Assembly (NCBI RefSeq): GCF_008579165.1
Contig: NZ_BKCN01000015.1
Direction: 5' to 3' (one strand)
DNA from: Iodidimonas nitroreducens
GTDB lineage: Bacteria > Pseudomonadota > Alphaproteobacteria > Sphingomonadales > Rhodothalassiaceae
Length of the DNA stretch: 64,000 nt
Positions 1 through 8,727 of the stretch are shown one piece after another. Made by a program: the position numbers and the translations under genes. The notes under the pieces were generated by a model. That model saw only the letters and a list, made by a program, of their open reading frames with translations. It was not told the origin of the DNA and did not search any database. Within the stretch, counting starts at the first letter, position 1; every line of letters begins with the position of its first letter.

Positions 1-14
1 AGAAAGACAAAATA

Positions 15-329
15 ATGGAAGCGCAAAATATACGCATCCGATTGAAGGCGTTCGATCACCGAATCCTGGATCAGGCTTCGGGGGAAATCGCGAACACCGC
101 CAAGCGGACAGGCGCATTGGTTTTGGGGCCGATCCCCATGCCGACGCGAATCGAGAAGTTTACCGTTCTGCGCTCGCCGCACATCGATAAGAAGTCGCGC
201 GAGCAGTTCGAGGTGCGGACCCACAAACGCCTCCTCGATATTATCGATCCCACGCCGCAGACGGTGGACGCACTCATGAAGCTGGATCTTTCGGCGGGTG
301 TGGACGTCGAGATCAAGCTGCAGGGGTAA
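15..329 (+). CDS. rpsJ: 30S ribosomal protein S10
   Basis: Component of the 30S head; in well-studied bacteria S10 also works with NusB in transcription antitermination. The 104-residue product is about the usual family length and carries the typical SPHIDKKSREQFE stretch near residues 50-63. It is the first gene of the S10 block in this window. Whatever lies upstream (commonly tuf/fusA/rpsG/rpsL) is outside, so the operon promoter cannot be seen. rplC follows after six bases. Confidence 0.97.
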   Translation: MEAQNIRIRLKAFDHRILDQASGEIANTAKRTGALVLGPIPMPTRIEKFTVLRSPHIDKKSREQFEVRTHKRLLDIIDPTPQTVDALMKLDLSAGVDVEIKLQG

Positions 330-335
330 GCAGCA

Positions 336-1097
336 ATGCGCACCGGATTGATAGCAAAAAAAATGGGCATGACCCGCATTTTCGATGACGCCGGACGGCA
401 CGTCCCCGTGACGGTTCTGCAGATCGAAGATTGCCAGGTTGTCTCGCAGCGCACCACCGATCGGGATGGCTACACAGCCGTTCAGCTTGGTGCGGGCAAA
501 GCAAAAGTAAAGAATGTGTCTGCGCCGATGCGCGGGCACTTCGCCAAAGCCGAAGTCGAGCCTAAGATGCGTCTCGTCGAATTCCGCGTATCGGATGATA
601 ATCTGATCGATGTGGGAGCCACTCTTTCTGTTGAGCATTTTGTGCCCGGCCAGAAAGTGGATGTGAGCGGGAACAGCAAGGGCAAGGGATTTGCCGGTGC
701 CATGAAACGGCACAATTTCGGCGGTCTTCGCGCTTCGCATGGTGTGTCTATCTCGCATCGTAGTCATGGCTCGATTGGCCAGTGCCAGGACCCTGGAAAG
801 GTTTTCAAGGGTAAGAAGATGGCCGGTCATATGGGCGATGAGCGGGTGACCACGCAAAATCTCGAAGTGGTGGATGTGCGCGCCGAAGAGGGCCTGATCC
901 TCGTTCGCGGTGCCGTACCGGGTGCCAAGGGCTCGTGGATTCTCGTTTCGGATGCGGAAAAATTCCCGCTGCCCGAGAATGCGCCGCGCCCTGCCGCCAT
1001 CAAGGCCGTTGCCAATGCACAGGCCGCTCCAGCCACCGATGCGGCGCCGACGGTTGAGGCCGAACCGGTGTCTGCTGATCACGAGACGAAGGAATAG
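336..1097 (+). CDS. rplC: 50S ribosomal protein L3
   Basis: Early-assembly 23S rRNA-binding protein near the peptidyl-transferase centre. The central segment around residues 125-165 (HNFGG, SHGVSISHRSHGSIGQ, GKKMAGHMG) is the family signature. It includes the Gln that PrmB methylates in other bacteria. At 253 residues it is about 40 longer than E. coli L3. The extra part is a C-terminal Ala/Pro/Glu-rich tail of the kind seen in several alphaproteobacterial L3 proteins and is probably disordered. Confidence 0.97.
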   Translation: MRTGLIAKKMGMTRIFDDAGRHVPVTVLQIEDCQVVSQRTTDRDGYTAVQLGAGKAKVKNVSAPMRGHFAKAEVEPKMRLVEFRVSDDNLIDVGATLSVEHFVPGQKVDVSGNSKGKGFAGAMKRHNFGGLRASHGVSISHRSHGSIGQCQDPGKVFKGKKMAGHMGDERVTTQNLEVVDVRAEEGLILVRGAVPGAKGSWILVSDAEKFPLPENAPRPAAIKAVANAQAAPATDAAPTVEAEPVSADHETKE

Positions 1098-1101
1098 TGC
1101 A

Positions 1102-1722
1102 ATGAAAGCCGACGTCTTGACTTTGGATGCCGAAAAGGCGGGCTCGATCGAGCTTGATGATGCGATTTTCGCATTGGAAGCCCGTGCCGACATCCTTCAC
1201 CGTATCGTCAATTGGCAGCTTGCCAAGCGCCGGGCCGGCACCCATGCGGTTCAGTTCCGCTCGGATGTGACGGCCACCGGCAAGAAGGCCTATAATCAGA
1301 AAGGCTCCGGCAATGCCCGCCATGGCAATCGCCGCGCCAATCTGTTCCGTGGGGGTGGTCGCGCTTTCGGGCCGATTCCCCGGGATCACGGCTTTTCTTT
1401 GCCCAAAAAAGTGCGCAAGCTGGGTTTGAAAACCGCGCTCAGCGCCAAGCAGGCCGAGGGTCGTCTGGTGATCCTTGACACGCTGGCACTGGACGAGGCA
1501 AAGACCAAGAGCTTTCTGGAAAAGCTCAGCAAGCTTGGCCTTGCCAATGCGCTCTTCATTGACGGTTCCGAAATTGATGCGAATGTGCGGCGCGCTGCTG
1601 CCAACATTCCCAACATCGATGTGCTGCCCAGCCAGGGTGCCAATGTGTACGACATTCTTCGTCGCGACACGCTGGTCCTGACCAAAGCCGCCCTCGAAAA
1701 ACTTGGCGAGAGGCTGAAATGA
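1102..1722 (+). CDS. rplD: 50S ribosomal protein L4
   Basis: 23S rRNA-binding protein whose extended loop lines the exit tunnel. The ATG at 1102 lies four bases after the rplC stop and gives 206 residues, the family norm. The open frame reaches back to 910, but that part only shadows rplC. The loop GSGNARHGNRRANLFRGGG is clear. The gene overlaps rplW by four bases (ATGA), implying translational coupling. E. coli L4 represses its own operon; whether this one does cannot be read from the sequence. Confidence 0.97.
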   Translation: MKADVLTLDAEKAGSIELDDAIFALEARADILHRIVNWQLAKRRAGTHAVQFRSDVTATGKKAYNQKGSGNARHGNRRANLFRGGGRAFGPIPRDHGFSLPKKVRKLGLKTALSAKQAEGRLVILDTLALDEAKTKSFLEKLSKLGLANALFIDGSEIDANVRRAAANIPNIDVLPSQGANVYDILRRDTLVLTKAALEKLGERLK

Positions 1723-2012
1723 CCGGCCACAAGCATTATGACGTGATCTTGCGTCCCGTGATCACCGAAAAGGCGACATTGGGTGCAGAATATAATCAGG
1801 TGACATTCATTGTTGCCCCCAGCGCCACCAAGCCCGAGATCAAGGCGGCCGTGGAAGCGCTGTTCGATGTCAAGGTGAAGAAGGTCAATACACTGGTTGC
1901 AAAGGGTAAAACCAAGCGCTTCCGGGGTATTCCCGGGCGTCGCCCTGATGTGAGAAAAGCGATGGTGACCCTTGTTGAGGGCCATAGCATCGATGTGACG
2001 ACGGGGATCTGA
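1719..2012 (+). CDS. rplW: 50S ribosomal protein L23
   Basis: Exit-tunnel rim protein that docks trigger factor and the signal recognition particle. The 97 residues open with YDVILRPVITEKAT, the family N-terminus, and contain the GRRPDVRKAMVTL C-terminal strand. The start overlaps the rplD stop and rplB begins four bases after its end, so these three are read as one unit. Confidence 0.97.
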   Translation: MTGHKHYDVILRPVITEKATLGAEYNQVTFIVAPSATKPEIKAAVEALFDVKVKKVNTLVAKGKTKRFRGIPGRRPDVRKAMVTLVEGHSIDVTTGI

Positions 2013-2016
2013 ACAA

Positions 2017-2856
2017 ATGGCATTGAAACAATATAAGCCGGTGACCCCCAGCCAGCGCGGCCTCGTTCTGGTTGATCGCTCGCAGCTTCATAAAGGCGCG
2101 CCGGTCAAGAAATTGACCGAAGGTCTGAGCAAAAAGGGTGGCCGGAACAATAATGGCCGAATCACCGCGCGGCGTCGGGGTGGTGGTCATAAGCGGACCT
2201 ATCGCATCATCGATTTCAAGCGTCGGAAATGGGATATGGAAGCCACTGTTGAGCGGTTGGAATATGATCCCAATCGGTCGGCTTTCATTGCCCTCATCAC
2301 CTATGAGGATGGTGAACAGGCCTATATCATTGCGCCTCAGCGTTTGGCTGCGGGTGACAAGATCGTGGCCGGCAGCAAAACCGATGTAAAGCCCGGCAAT
2401 GCCATGCCCTTGTCATCGGTTCCGGTTGGTACCATCGTTCATAATGTCGAGCTGAAAGCCGGTGCGGGTGGCAAGATCGCCCGAGCTGCCGGGACTTATG
2501 TGCAGCTCGTCGGTCGTGATCAGGGCTATGCCATTCTGCGCCTGACATCCGGTGAGCAGCGCAAGGTGCGGGCCGAATGCATGGCAACAGTGGGCGCGGT
2601 TTCCAATCCCGACAAGCAGAATGAGACCCTGGCGAAAGCCGGTCGCAATCGCTGGCTTGGCAAGCGTCCGTCCGTGCGTGGTGTTGTGATGAACCCGGTG
2701 GATCATCCTCATGGTGGTGGTGAAGGCCGCACATCGGGAGGCCGTCATCCGGTCACCCCGTGGGGCAAGCCGACCAAGGGTGCGAAAACACGGTCGAACA
2801 AGGCCACTGATAAGTACATCGTGCGGTCACGACATGACCGTAAGAAGAAACGGTAA
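2017..2856 (+). CDS. rplB: 50S ribosomal protein L2
   Basis: Highly conserved 23S-binding protein needed for subunit joining and peptidyl-transferase activity. Its 279 residues match the family length. The C-terminal signature VVMNPVDHPHGGGEGR, which carries the conserved functional His, is present around residues 224-239. The N-terminal KPVTPSQRG start is typical. rpsS follows after 14 bases. Confidence 0.98.
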   Translation: MALKQYKPVTPSQRGLVLVDRSQLHKGAPVKKLTEGLSKKGGRNNNGRITARRRGGGHKRTYRIIDFKRRKWDMEATVERLEYDPNRSAFIALITYEDGEQAYIIAPQRLAAGDKIVAGSKTDVKPGNAMPLSSVPVGTIVHNVELKAGAGGKIARAAGTYVQLVGRDQGYAILRLTSGEQRKVRAECMATVGAVSNPDKQNETLAKAGRNRWLGKRPSVRGVVMNPVDHPHGGGEGRTSGGRHPVTPWGKPTKGAKTRSNKATDKYIVRSRHDRKKKR

Positions 2857-2870
2857 GGGGGCCGATTGAA

Positions 2871-3149
2871 ATGGCACGTTCTGTTTGGAAAGGCCCGTTT
2901 GTGGAACTTTCTCTGCTCAAAAAGGCAGAGGAAATGCAGGATGCCGGCAAGAAGCAGGTGATTAAAACCTGGTCGCGCCGGTCCACCATCATGCCGCAAT
3001 TCGTTGGCCTCACCTTTAATGTTTATAACGGTCAGAAGTTCGTACCGGTTTACGTTACGGAAGAGATGGTTGGTCATAAGCTTGGTGAATTTGCGCCGAC
3101 GCGGACCTATTATGGTCATGCGGCGGACAAGAAGGCGAAGAGGAAGTAA
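2871..3149 (+). CDS. rpsS: 30S ribosomal protein S19
   Basis: 30S head protein that forms a complex with S13 at the A-site finger. The 92-residue product starts ARSVWKGPFVE and carries the TWSRRSTIMP and HKLGEFAPTRTY signatures. It is complete and of normal length, two bases ahead of rplV. Confidence 0.97.
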   Translation: MARSVWKGPFVELSLLKKAEEMQDAGKKQVIKTWSRRSTIMPQFVGLTFNVYNGQKFVPVYVTEEMVGHKLGEFAPTRTYYGHAADKKAKRK

Positions 3150-3151
3150 TC

Positions 3152-3529
3152 GTGGGTAAGCAAGTCAATCCGCGCCGCGTTTCCGATAATGAGGCGCTGG
3201 CCGTGGGCAATATGCTCCGCGGTTCACCACAAAAGCTCAATCTGGTGGCGGAAACCATCCGAGGCTTACCGGTTGAAAAGGCGCTGGCATCCCTGCGCTT
3301 TAACCGCCGGGGTGCCGCCGAGCAGGTGCGCAAGGTTCTCGAATCGGCTGTGGCCAATGCCGAGAACAATCACAATCTCGATGTCGATCAGCTTGTGGTC
3401 GCCGAGGCAAGCGTGGGCAAATCGCTGGTCATGAAAAGATTTCGCGCCCGTGCCCGCGGTCGTGTCGGCAAGATTTTGAAGCCCTTCAGCCGGCTTCGGA
3501 TCGTTGTCCGCGAAGTTGAGGAGAAATAA
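3152..3529 (+). CDS. rplV: 50S ribosomal protein L22
   Basis: Exit-tunnel protein with a long beta-hairpin that can mediate macrolide resistance when altered. The start codon is GTG at 3152, two bases after the rpsS stop. 125 residues is normal. The C-terminal VMKRFRARARGRVGKILKP hairpin is intact. Confidence 0.96.
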   Translation: MGKQVNPRRVSDNEALAVGNMLRGSPQKLNLVAETIRGLPVEKALASLRFNRRGAAEQVRKVLESAVANAENNHNLDVDQLVVAEASVGKSLVMKRFRARARGRVGKILKPFSRLRIVVREVEEK

Positions 3530-3531
3530 GG

Positions 3532-4227
3532 ATGGGTCACAAGGTCAATCCGATCGGTCTGCGCCTTGGCGTCAACCGGACATGGGATTCGCGCTGGTAT
3601 GCGGATCGCGGTGAATATGGCAAATTGCTGCATGAAGATCTGAAGATCCGTGAGTATATCAAGGATCGTCTGGCCCAGGCCGGGGTCAGCCGGGTGATTA
3701 TCGAACGCCCTGCCAAAAAGCCCCGGGTCACGGTGTATTCCGCGCGTCCGGGTGTGATCATCGGCAAAAAGGGTGCAGATATCGATAAGCTCCGTCTTGA
3801 GCTTTGTGCGCTGACGGGTCAGGAAACGACGCTGAACATCGTTGAAATCCGTAAGCCGGAAATCGATGCCACCCTGATTGCTGAAGGCATAGCCCAACAG
3901 CTTGAACGGCGGGTGGCATTCCGTCGCGCCATGAAGCGGGCGGTGCAATCGGCGATGCGTTTGGGCGCTTTGGGTATTCGCGTTAATGCGGGCGGTCGTT
4001 TGGGCGGTGCTGAAATCGCGCGGACCGAATGGTATCGTGAAGGGCGCGTGCCGCTTCACACCTTGCGGGCCGATATCGATTATGGCACAGCCCGGGCCAA
4101 GACGGCCTATGGCATCTGCGGGATCAAGGTCTGGGTGTTTAAGGGAGAAATCATGGAACATGATCCCTATGCTCAGGAAAAGCGCCATCAGGACACACAG
4201 ACAGCGAATGCCGGTGGGCGTCGCTGA
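3532..4227 (+). CDS. rpsC: 30S ribosomal protein S3
   Basis: 30S protein at the mRNA entry channel. The N-terminal MGHKVNPIGLRLG and the KH-type RNA-binding motif GVIIGKKGADIDKLR (about residues 76-90) are clear, followed by the C-terminal domain with GGRLGGAEIARTEWYREGRVPL. At 231 residues it is the expected length. It follows rplV after two bases and precedes rplP by 30. Confidence 0.97.
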   Translation: MGHKVNPIGLRLGVNRTWDSRWYADRGEYGKLLHEDLKIREYIKDRLAQAGVSRVIIERPAKKPRVTVYSARPGVIIGKKGADIDKLRLELCALTGQETTLNIVEIRKPEIDATLIAEGIAQQLERRVAFRRAMKRAVQSAMRLGALGIRVNAGGRLGGAEIARTEWYREGRVPLHTLRADIDYGTARAKTAYGICGIKVWVFKGEIMEHDPYAQEKRHQDTQTANAGGRR

Positions 4228-4257
4228 TAACGACCAAGAGTTTGAGGGTAAAGCATC

Positions 4258-4668
4258 ATGCTGCAGCCGAAGAGAACAAAATTCCGCAAAGCGCATAAGG
4301 GCCGTATCAAAGGCCTGGCAAAAGGCGGATCAAATCTGGATTTCGGCTCTTATGGGTTGAAAGCGACGCAGCCGGGGCGTATTACAGCGCGTCAGATCGA
4401 AGCTGCACGTCGGGCGATGACCCGGCATATCAAGCGTGCAGGTAAGGTTTGGATTCGCGTTTTCCCGGATGTGCCGGTTTCCAAGAAGCCGACCGAAGTG
4501 CGTATGGGTAAAGGGAAGGGGGCTCCTGAATTCTGGGCCGCCCGGATCAAGCCCGGCCGTATCATGTTCGAGCTTGAAGGGGTGCCAGAAGATCTGGCCC
4601 GCGGCGCGTTTGAACGGGCGGCTTCCAAGCTGCCGATCGGCACTAAATTCGTTATGCGTCAGCTTTAA
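4258..4668 (+). CDS. rplP: 50S ribosomal protein L16
   Basis: Located near the A-site tRNA elbow and essential for late 50S assembly. The 136 residues start MLQPKRTKFRKAHKGR and contain the signature KGKGAPEFWAARIKPG around residues 77-92. It is complete, and rpmC follows after 25 bases. Confidence 0.97.
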   Translation: MLQPKRTKFRKAHKGRIKGLAKGGSNLDFGSYGLKATQPGRITARQIEAARRAMTRHIKRAGKVWIRVFPDVPVSKKPTEVRMGKGKGAPEFWAARIKPGRIMFELEGVPEDLARGAFERAASKLPIGTKFVMRQL

Positions 4669-4693
4669 GCCGACCATTGAGGAGACGTGAGCT

Positions 4694-4885
4694 ATGAAAG
4701 CTGCGGACTATAGAGCAAAAACGGCTGACGAACTCACCTCTGAGCTCGGCACGCTGAAGAAAGAACAGTTTAATCTGCGTTTCCAGGCGGCCGCGGGCCA
4801 GATGGAAAATACAGCGCGGATGCGCCAGGTGCGTCGCGATATCGCCAGAATCAAAACGATTCTCGGCGAAAGCAGCGCAGCCTGA
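4694..4885 (+). CDS. rpmC: 50S ribosomal protein L29
   Basis: Small helical-hairpin protein at the tunnel exit beside L23. It has 63 residues with the recognisable KKEQFNLRFQAAAGQMENTA and VRRDIARIKT segments. A Shine-Dalgarno-like GAGGAGA lies about 10 bases upstream of the ATG. Confidence 0.95.
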   Translation: MKAADYRAKTADELTSELGTLKKEQFNLRFQAAAGQMENTARMRQVRRDIARIKTILGESSAA

Positions 4886-4915
4886 GCCATTTAGGTAGGT
4901 TGAGAAGGATCGGTC

Positions 4916-5164
4916 ATGCCGAAACGCATATTGCTGGGCACTGTTGTTAGCGACCTGACAAACAAAACCGTTGTGGTTTCTGTCGAAAGGCGCTTTAAGC
5001 ATGCCCTCTTGGGTAAGATCGTGCGCCGCACGAAAAAATATCAGGCGCATGATGAAAAGAACGAATGGAAATCGGGTGACCGGGTACGCATTGAAGAATG
5101 CCGCCCGATCTCCAAAAACAAATGCTGGCGCGTCATTGGCGGCGAGCATGTTGAAACGGTCTGA
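4916..5164 (+). CDS. rpsQ: 30S ribosomal protein S17
   Basis: 16S rRNA-binding OB-fold protein needed early in 30S assembly. It has 82 residues with the family motif GDRVRIEECRPISKNKCWRV near residues 54-73. Upstream GAGAAGG is a good ribosome-binding site. The gene lies between rpmC and rplN as in most S10/spc clusters. Confidence 0.96.
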   Translation: MPKRILLGTVVSDLTNKTVVVSVERRFKHALLGKIVRRTKKYQAHDEKNEWKSGDRVRIEECRPISKNKCWRVIGGEHVETV

Positions 5165-5206
5165 TCGCTTTGGGCGTGATGACATCACTTTTGAAGGTTT
5201 GAATCC

Positions 5207-5575
5207 ATGATCCAGATGCAAACGAACCTCGATGTTGCCGATAATTCCGGCGCCAAGAGGGTGCAGTGCATCAAAGTGCTGGGCGGTTCCAAGAAAAAGA
5301 CCGCCGGCGTTGGTGACGTGATTGTGGTTTCCATTAAGGAAGCCATTCCACGGGGGCGTGTGAAGAAGGGTGACGTGCATCGTGCCGTCGTCGTTCGCAC
5401 TGCCAAGGAAGTCCGTCGCGCCGACGGCTCCGCCATCCGCTTTGATCGCAATGCCGCCGTCCTGATCAACAAGCAGGGCGAACCGATCGGGACCCGTATT
5501 TTCGGCCCGGTCGTGCGCGAGCTGCGTGCCAGCAAGCATATGAAAATCATATCGCTTGCTCCGGAGGTGTTGTGA
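5207..5575 (+). CDS. rplN: 50S ribosomal protein L14
   Basis: Subunit-interface protein of the 50S. The 122 residues are the exact family norm. They contain ADNSGAKRVQCIKVLGGS at the N-terminus and GTRIFGPVVRELR near residue 97. The stop overlaps the beginning of rplX. Confidence 0.97.
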   Translation: MIQMQTNLDVADNSGAKRVQCIKVLGGSKKKTAGVGDVIVVSIKEAIPRGRVKKGDVHRAVVVRTAKEVRRADGSAIRFDRNAAVLINKQGEPIGTRIFGPVVRELRASKHMKIISLAPEVL

Positions 5576-5892
5576 TGGCTGCGAAATTGAGAAAAGGCGA
5601 CAAGGTCGTCGTTCTTGCCGGGCGCGATAAAGGCAAACGGGGCGAGATCACGCAAGTGATCCCCACGGAAGGCCGTGCGGTTGTCCAGGGCGTCAATATG
5701 GTCACCAAACATAAGAAACCCACCCAAACCGGGCCGGGCGGTATCGAGCAGATGGAAGCGCCGATTGCGCTTTCGAATCTGGCCATTGAAGATCCCAAGG
5801 ATGGCAGCCCGACACGGGTTGGTTTCAAAATTCTCGACGGCGGCCGCAAGGTTCGTGTGGCGAAAAAGTCCGGGGAGACAATCGATGGCTGA
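5575..5892 (+). CDS. rplX: 50S ribosomal protein L24
   Basis: Assembly-initiator 50S protein. It has a KOW motif (GDKVVVLAGRDKGKRGEI, residues 9-26) and the conserved GVNMVTKHKKP segment. The ATG at 5575 is preferred. A GTG codon directly before it (5572) could also start and would add one residue. About 105 residues is normal. The 3' end overlaps rplE. Confidence 0.96.
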   Translation: MAAKLRKGDKVVVLAGRDKGKRGEITQVIPTEGRAVVQGVNMVTKHKKPTQTGPGGIEQMEAPIALSNLAIEDPKDGSPTRVGFKILDGGRKVRVAKKSGETIDG

Positions 5893-6445
5893 GGCACAAT
5901 CCTATACGCCACGCATGCGCGGTCGTTATGACGAGGTGCGCAAGCAGCTTCAGGAAAAATTCGGCTATAAAAATCCGCTTGAAGTTCCCCGGCTCGATAA
6001 GATCGTGATCAATGTGGGTGTTGGCGATGCGGTGGGTGATTCCAAGCGCATCAATAAGGTGGTTCAGGAAATCACCGCGATTTCCGGGCAAAAGCCGGTT
6101 GTCACCCACGCCAAGAAATCGATCGCCGGTTTCAAGCTGCGTGAAGGCATGCCGATTGGTGTGAAGGTGACTTTGCGTGCGCAACGCATGTATGAGTTTC
6201 TGGATCGTCTGGTAACAGTTGCCCTTCCGCGGGTGCGAGATTTCCGTGGGGTCAATCCCAAGAGCTTTGACGGCCGGGGCAATTTTGCCATGGGCCTGAA
6301 AGAGCAAATCGTGTTTCCCGAGATCAGCTATGACCAGGTTGATCACGTACGGGGAATGGACATTATCATCTGCACGACGGCCAAGACCGATGATGAAGCG
6401 CGTGAGCTTCTTCGTGGTTTTGACATGCCGTTCACGCAGATCTGA
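5885..6445 (+). CDS. rplE: 50S ribosomal protein L5
   Basis: 5S rRNA-binding protein of the central protuberance. The frame is open upstream to 5675, but that stretch is antiparallel in content to rplX. The ATG at 5885, eight bases inside the rplX end, gives 186 residues, close to the usual 179-187. Diagnostic segments are LDKIVINVGVGDAVGDSK and the C-terminal IICTTAKTDDEARELLRGFDMPF. Confidence 0.97.
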   Translation: MAEAQSYTPRMRGRYDEVRKQLQEKFGYKNPLEVPRLDKIVINVGVGDAVGDSKRINKVVQEITAISGQKPVVTHAKKSIAGFKLREGMPIGVKVTLRAQRMYEFLDRLVTVALPRVRDFRGVNPKSFDGRGNFAMGLKEQIVFPEISYDQVDHVRGMDIIICTTAKTDDEARELLRGFDMPFTQI

Positions 6446-6463
6446 GCCGGGTGGGTAGAGCAC

Positions 6464-6769
6464 ATGGCTAAGAAGAGCGCCATTGAAAAGAACGAGCATC
6501 GCAAGACGCTTGTAAAGAAGTACGCTGCAAAGCGTGCACGGCTGAAGGCGATCTCCGAAGACCGGTCGCTGCCTGAGGAAGAGCGCTTTATCGCGCGTCT
6601 CCAACTGGCTGAGCTGCCGCGGAATTCGGCCCCAACGCGGGTGCGTAACCGCTGTGAGGTGACGGGTCGTCCCCGCGCCTATTATCGCAAGTTCAGAATT
6701 TCCCGCATCGCGCTTCGTGATCTGGCCTCAACCGGTCAGCTTCCCGGTGTCGTGAAGTCGAGTTGGTAA
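6464..6769 (+). CDS. rpsN: 30S ribosomal protein S14 (zinc-free long form)
   Basis: 30S head protein. At 101 residues this is the long, zinc-independent type: the CxxC pairs of the short form are missing and the C-terminal segment reads NRCEVTGRPRAYYRKFRISR. The start is well placed 18 bases after rplE. No second, short S14 copy appears in the window. Confidence 0.96.
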   Translation: MAKKSAIEKNEHRKTLVKKYAAKRARLKAISEDRSLPEEERFIARLQLAELPRNSAPTRVRNRCEVTGRPRAYYRKFRISRIALRDLASTGQLPGVVKSSW

Positions 6770-6781
6770 GGAGGGCACCCC

Positions 6782-7180
6782 ATGTCTATGACAGATCCAT
6801 TGGGTGATATGCTTACCCGCATCCGAAATGGGCTTCAGGCCCGCAAGGATGAGATTTTGGCCCCCGCTTCAAAGCAGCGTCAGCGCGTGCTGGATGTGCT
6901 GCAGCGCGAGGGCTTCATTCTCGGCTATGAACGGGCCGATCTGGACAATAACAAAGCCGAGTTGCGGATTCGCCTCAAATATCATGAAGGTGACCCGGTG
7001 ATCCGGTCGATCCAGCGTGTGTCAAAGCCCGGGCGTCGGATTTATTCCGGTGTTACAGAGCTTCCCCGCGTTGCGAATGGCCTGGGCATCTCGATCGTCT
7101 CCACACCGAAGGGTGTTTTGTCTGATGCCGAAGCACGGGATCAGAATGTGGGCGGCGAAGTGATTTGCACGGTCTTCTAG
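6782..7180 (+). CDS. rpsH: 30S ribosomal protein S8
   Basis: 16S helix-21 binding protein; in E. coli it also represses the spc operon by binding mRNA near rplE. It has 132 residues with DPLGDMLTRIRNG at the N-terminus and the C-terminal signature GISIVSTPKGVLSDAEAR. AGGAGGG lies 10 bases upstream of the start. Confidence 0.97.
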   Translation: MSMTDPLGDMLTRIRNGLQARKDEILAPASKQRQRVLDVLQREGFILGYERADLDNNKAELRIRLKYHEGDPVIRSIQRVSKPGRRIYSGVTELPRVANGLGISIVSTPKGVLSDAEARDQNVGGEVICTVF

Positions 7181-7206
7181 GGCTGGCTCGAGGATAGGAA
7201 AGAAAC

Positions 7207-7740
7207 ATGTCGCGTATCGGAAAAAGACCGATCGAAGTTCCTTCCGGTGTCACGGTATCGCTTCAGGAAAGCGCCGTCTCCGTGAAGGGCCCGAAAGGTG
7301 AGCTGGCCGCCCCCCTCGTTTCCGAGGTGAGCGTCACGCTGGAAGACAATATGGTTTCAGTGAAGCCGAAGGATGACAGCAAGCGGGCTCGCTCCATGTG
7401 GGGGATGCAGCGCACTCTGGTCTCGAACCTGATTGAAGGGGTGAGCAAGGGCTTTGAGAAAAAGCTTGAAATCACCGGCGTGGGTTATCGTGCCCAGGTC
7501 AAGGGATCGGCGCTCAATCTTCAGCTTGGTTACAGCCATGATATCGATTTTCCCATCCCCGAGGGTGTGAATATCGTAACGCCGGATCAGACGACTGTCG
7601 TCATTTCCGGCACCGACAAGCAAAAGGTCGGTCAGGTGGCTGCTGTCATTCGTTCTTATCGCAAGCCGGAACCCTATAAGGGCAAGGGTGTGCGGTATTC
7701 GGGCGAGTATATCTTCCGCAAGGAAGGCAAGAAGAAGTAA
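7207..7740 (+). CDS. rplF: 50S ribosomal protein L6
   Basis: Two-domain protein near the sarcin-ricin loop. The 177 residues begin SRIGKRPIEVPSGV and end with the family motif YKGKGVRYSGEYIFRKEGKKK. It is intact and spaced normally between rpsH and rplR. Confidence 0.97.
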   Translation: MSRIGKRPIEVPSGVTVSLQESAVSVKGPKGELAAPLVSEVSVTLEDNMVSVKPKDDSKRARSMWGMQRTLVSNLIEGVSKGFEKKLEITGVGYRAQVKGSALNLQLGYSHDIDFPIPEGVNIVTPDQTTVVISGTDKQKVGQVAAVIRSYRKPEPYKGKGVRYSGEYIFRKEGKKK

Positions 7741-7752
7741 CAGGTGCTCAAG

Positions 7753-8109
7753 ATGGCTCAGAACAAAGATTTGTTTAAGCGGCGGGGATTGCGGACACGC
7801 GCTCAGCTGCGTAAGAAAAGCGGTGGCCGTCCGCGCCTGTCGGTGCATCGGTCGTCAAAGAATATTTATGCCCAGATCATCGATGATGCGAAGGGTGAAA
7901 CGCTTGCTGCGGCCTCCACATTGGATGCCAGCCTGAAAAGCACATCCGGGGGAAACCGGGATGCCGCTGAAAAGGTGGGCAAGCTGATTGCGGAACGGGC
8001 CGTGAAGGCTGGTGTGACGCAGGTTGTTTTCGATCGTGGTGGCTTTATTTATCATGGGCGTGTCAAAGCCCTTGCTGATGCGGCCCGCGAAGGCGGTTTG
8101 GATTTCTGA
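7753..8109 (+). CDS. rplR: 50S ribosomal protein L18
   Basis: 5S rRNA-binding protein of the central protuberance. The ATG at 7753 (118 residues) fits the family N-terminus best (MAQNKDLFKRRGLRTR). An in-frame GTG at 7744 would add three residues. The C-terminal FDRGGFIYHGRVKALADAAREGGL signature is intact. Confidence 0.95.
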   Translation: MAQNKDLFKRRGLRTRAQLRKKSGGRPRLSVHRSSKNIYAQIIDDAKGETLAAASTLDASLKSTSGGNRDAAEKVGKLIAERAVKAGVTQVVFDRGGFIYHGRVKALADAAREGGLDF

Positions 8110-8146
8110 TCCGCCGCTTTGATACTGGATTTGAGAGGAATAGGCG

Positions 8147-8721
8147 ATGGCACGCCCTGATCGGTTTGAGCGCGAAGACAGCGAGTTCGTTGAGAAACTC
8201 GTTCATATCAACCGTGTCGCCAAGGTGGTGAAAGGCGGCCGACGTTTCGGTTTCGCAGCCCTGGTGGTGGTTGGTGACGGCAAAGGCCGCGTTGGCTTTG
8301 GCCAAGGCAAGGCCCGGGAAGTCCCGGAAGCGATCCGTAAAGCGACGGAATCCGCAAAGAAATCGATGGTCCGCGTTCCCCTGCGGGAAGGCCGGACCTG
8401 CATCATGACAGCTTCGGTCATCATGGGGCGGGCAAGGTGCTGATCAGATCAGCAACCCAGGGGACCGGCATCATTGCCGGCGGCCCGATGCGCGCTGTTT
8501 TTGAAAGCTTAGGGGTTCAGGATATTGTGGCCAAATCTACGGGCACGTCCAATCCCTATAATATGGTGCGAGCCACCTTCGATGCCCTGAAAGAGCAGGT
8601 CAGCCCCCGGCAGATTGCGGCCAAGCGCGGCAAAAAGGTGGGTGAGATCGTCTCGCGGCGTGCGACTGTCGAACATAGCGGCGGGGGTGAGGTTTCGCTT
8701 TCTGCCGGTAGCGCGGAGTAA
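8147..8721 (+). CDS. rpsE: 30S ribosomal protein S5 (apparent one-base frameshift near 8396)
   Basis: 30S protein of the decoding region, required for translational accuracy. The N-terminal half (8147 to about 8396) carries VVKGGRRFGFAALVVVGDGKGRVG. The C-terminal half continues in the next frame with GTGIIAGGPMRAVFE and SNPYNMVRATFDAL. Restoring one C at about 8396 yields GRT-LHHDSFGHHGAGKVL and a normal S5 of about 190 residues. S5 is essential, so a sequencing deletion is far likelier than a real mutation. Confidence 0.93.
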
Positions 8722-8727
8722 GAGCAG

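Noticed and set aside
8147..8721. Programmed ribosomal frameshifting in rpsE
   Set aside because: No slippery heptamer or pseudoknot is seen at the break, and identical-looking one-base losses occur in a dozen unrelated genes, so error is the simpler explanation.
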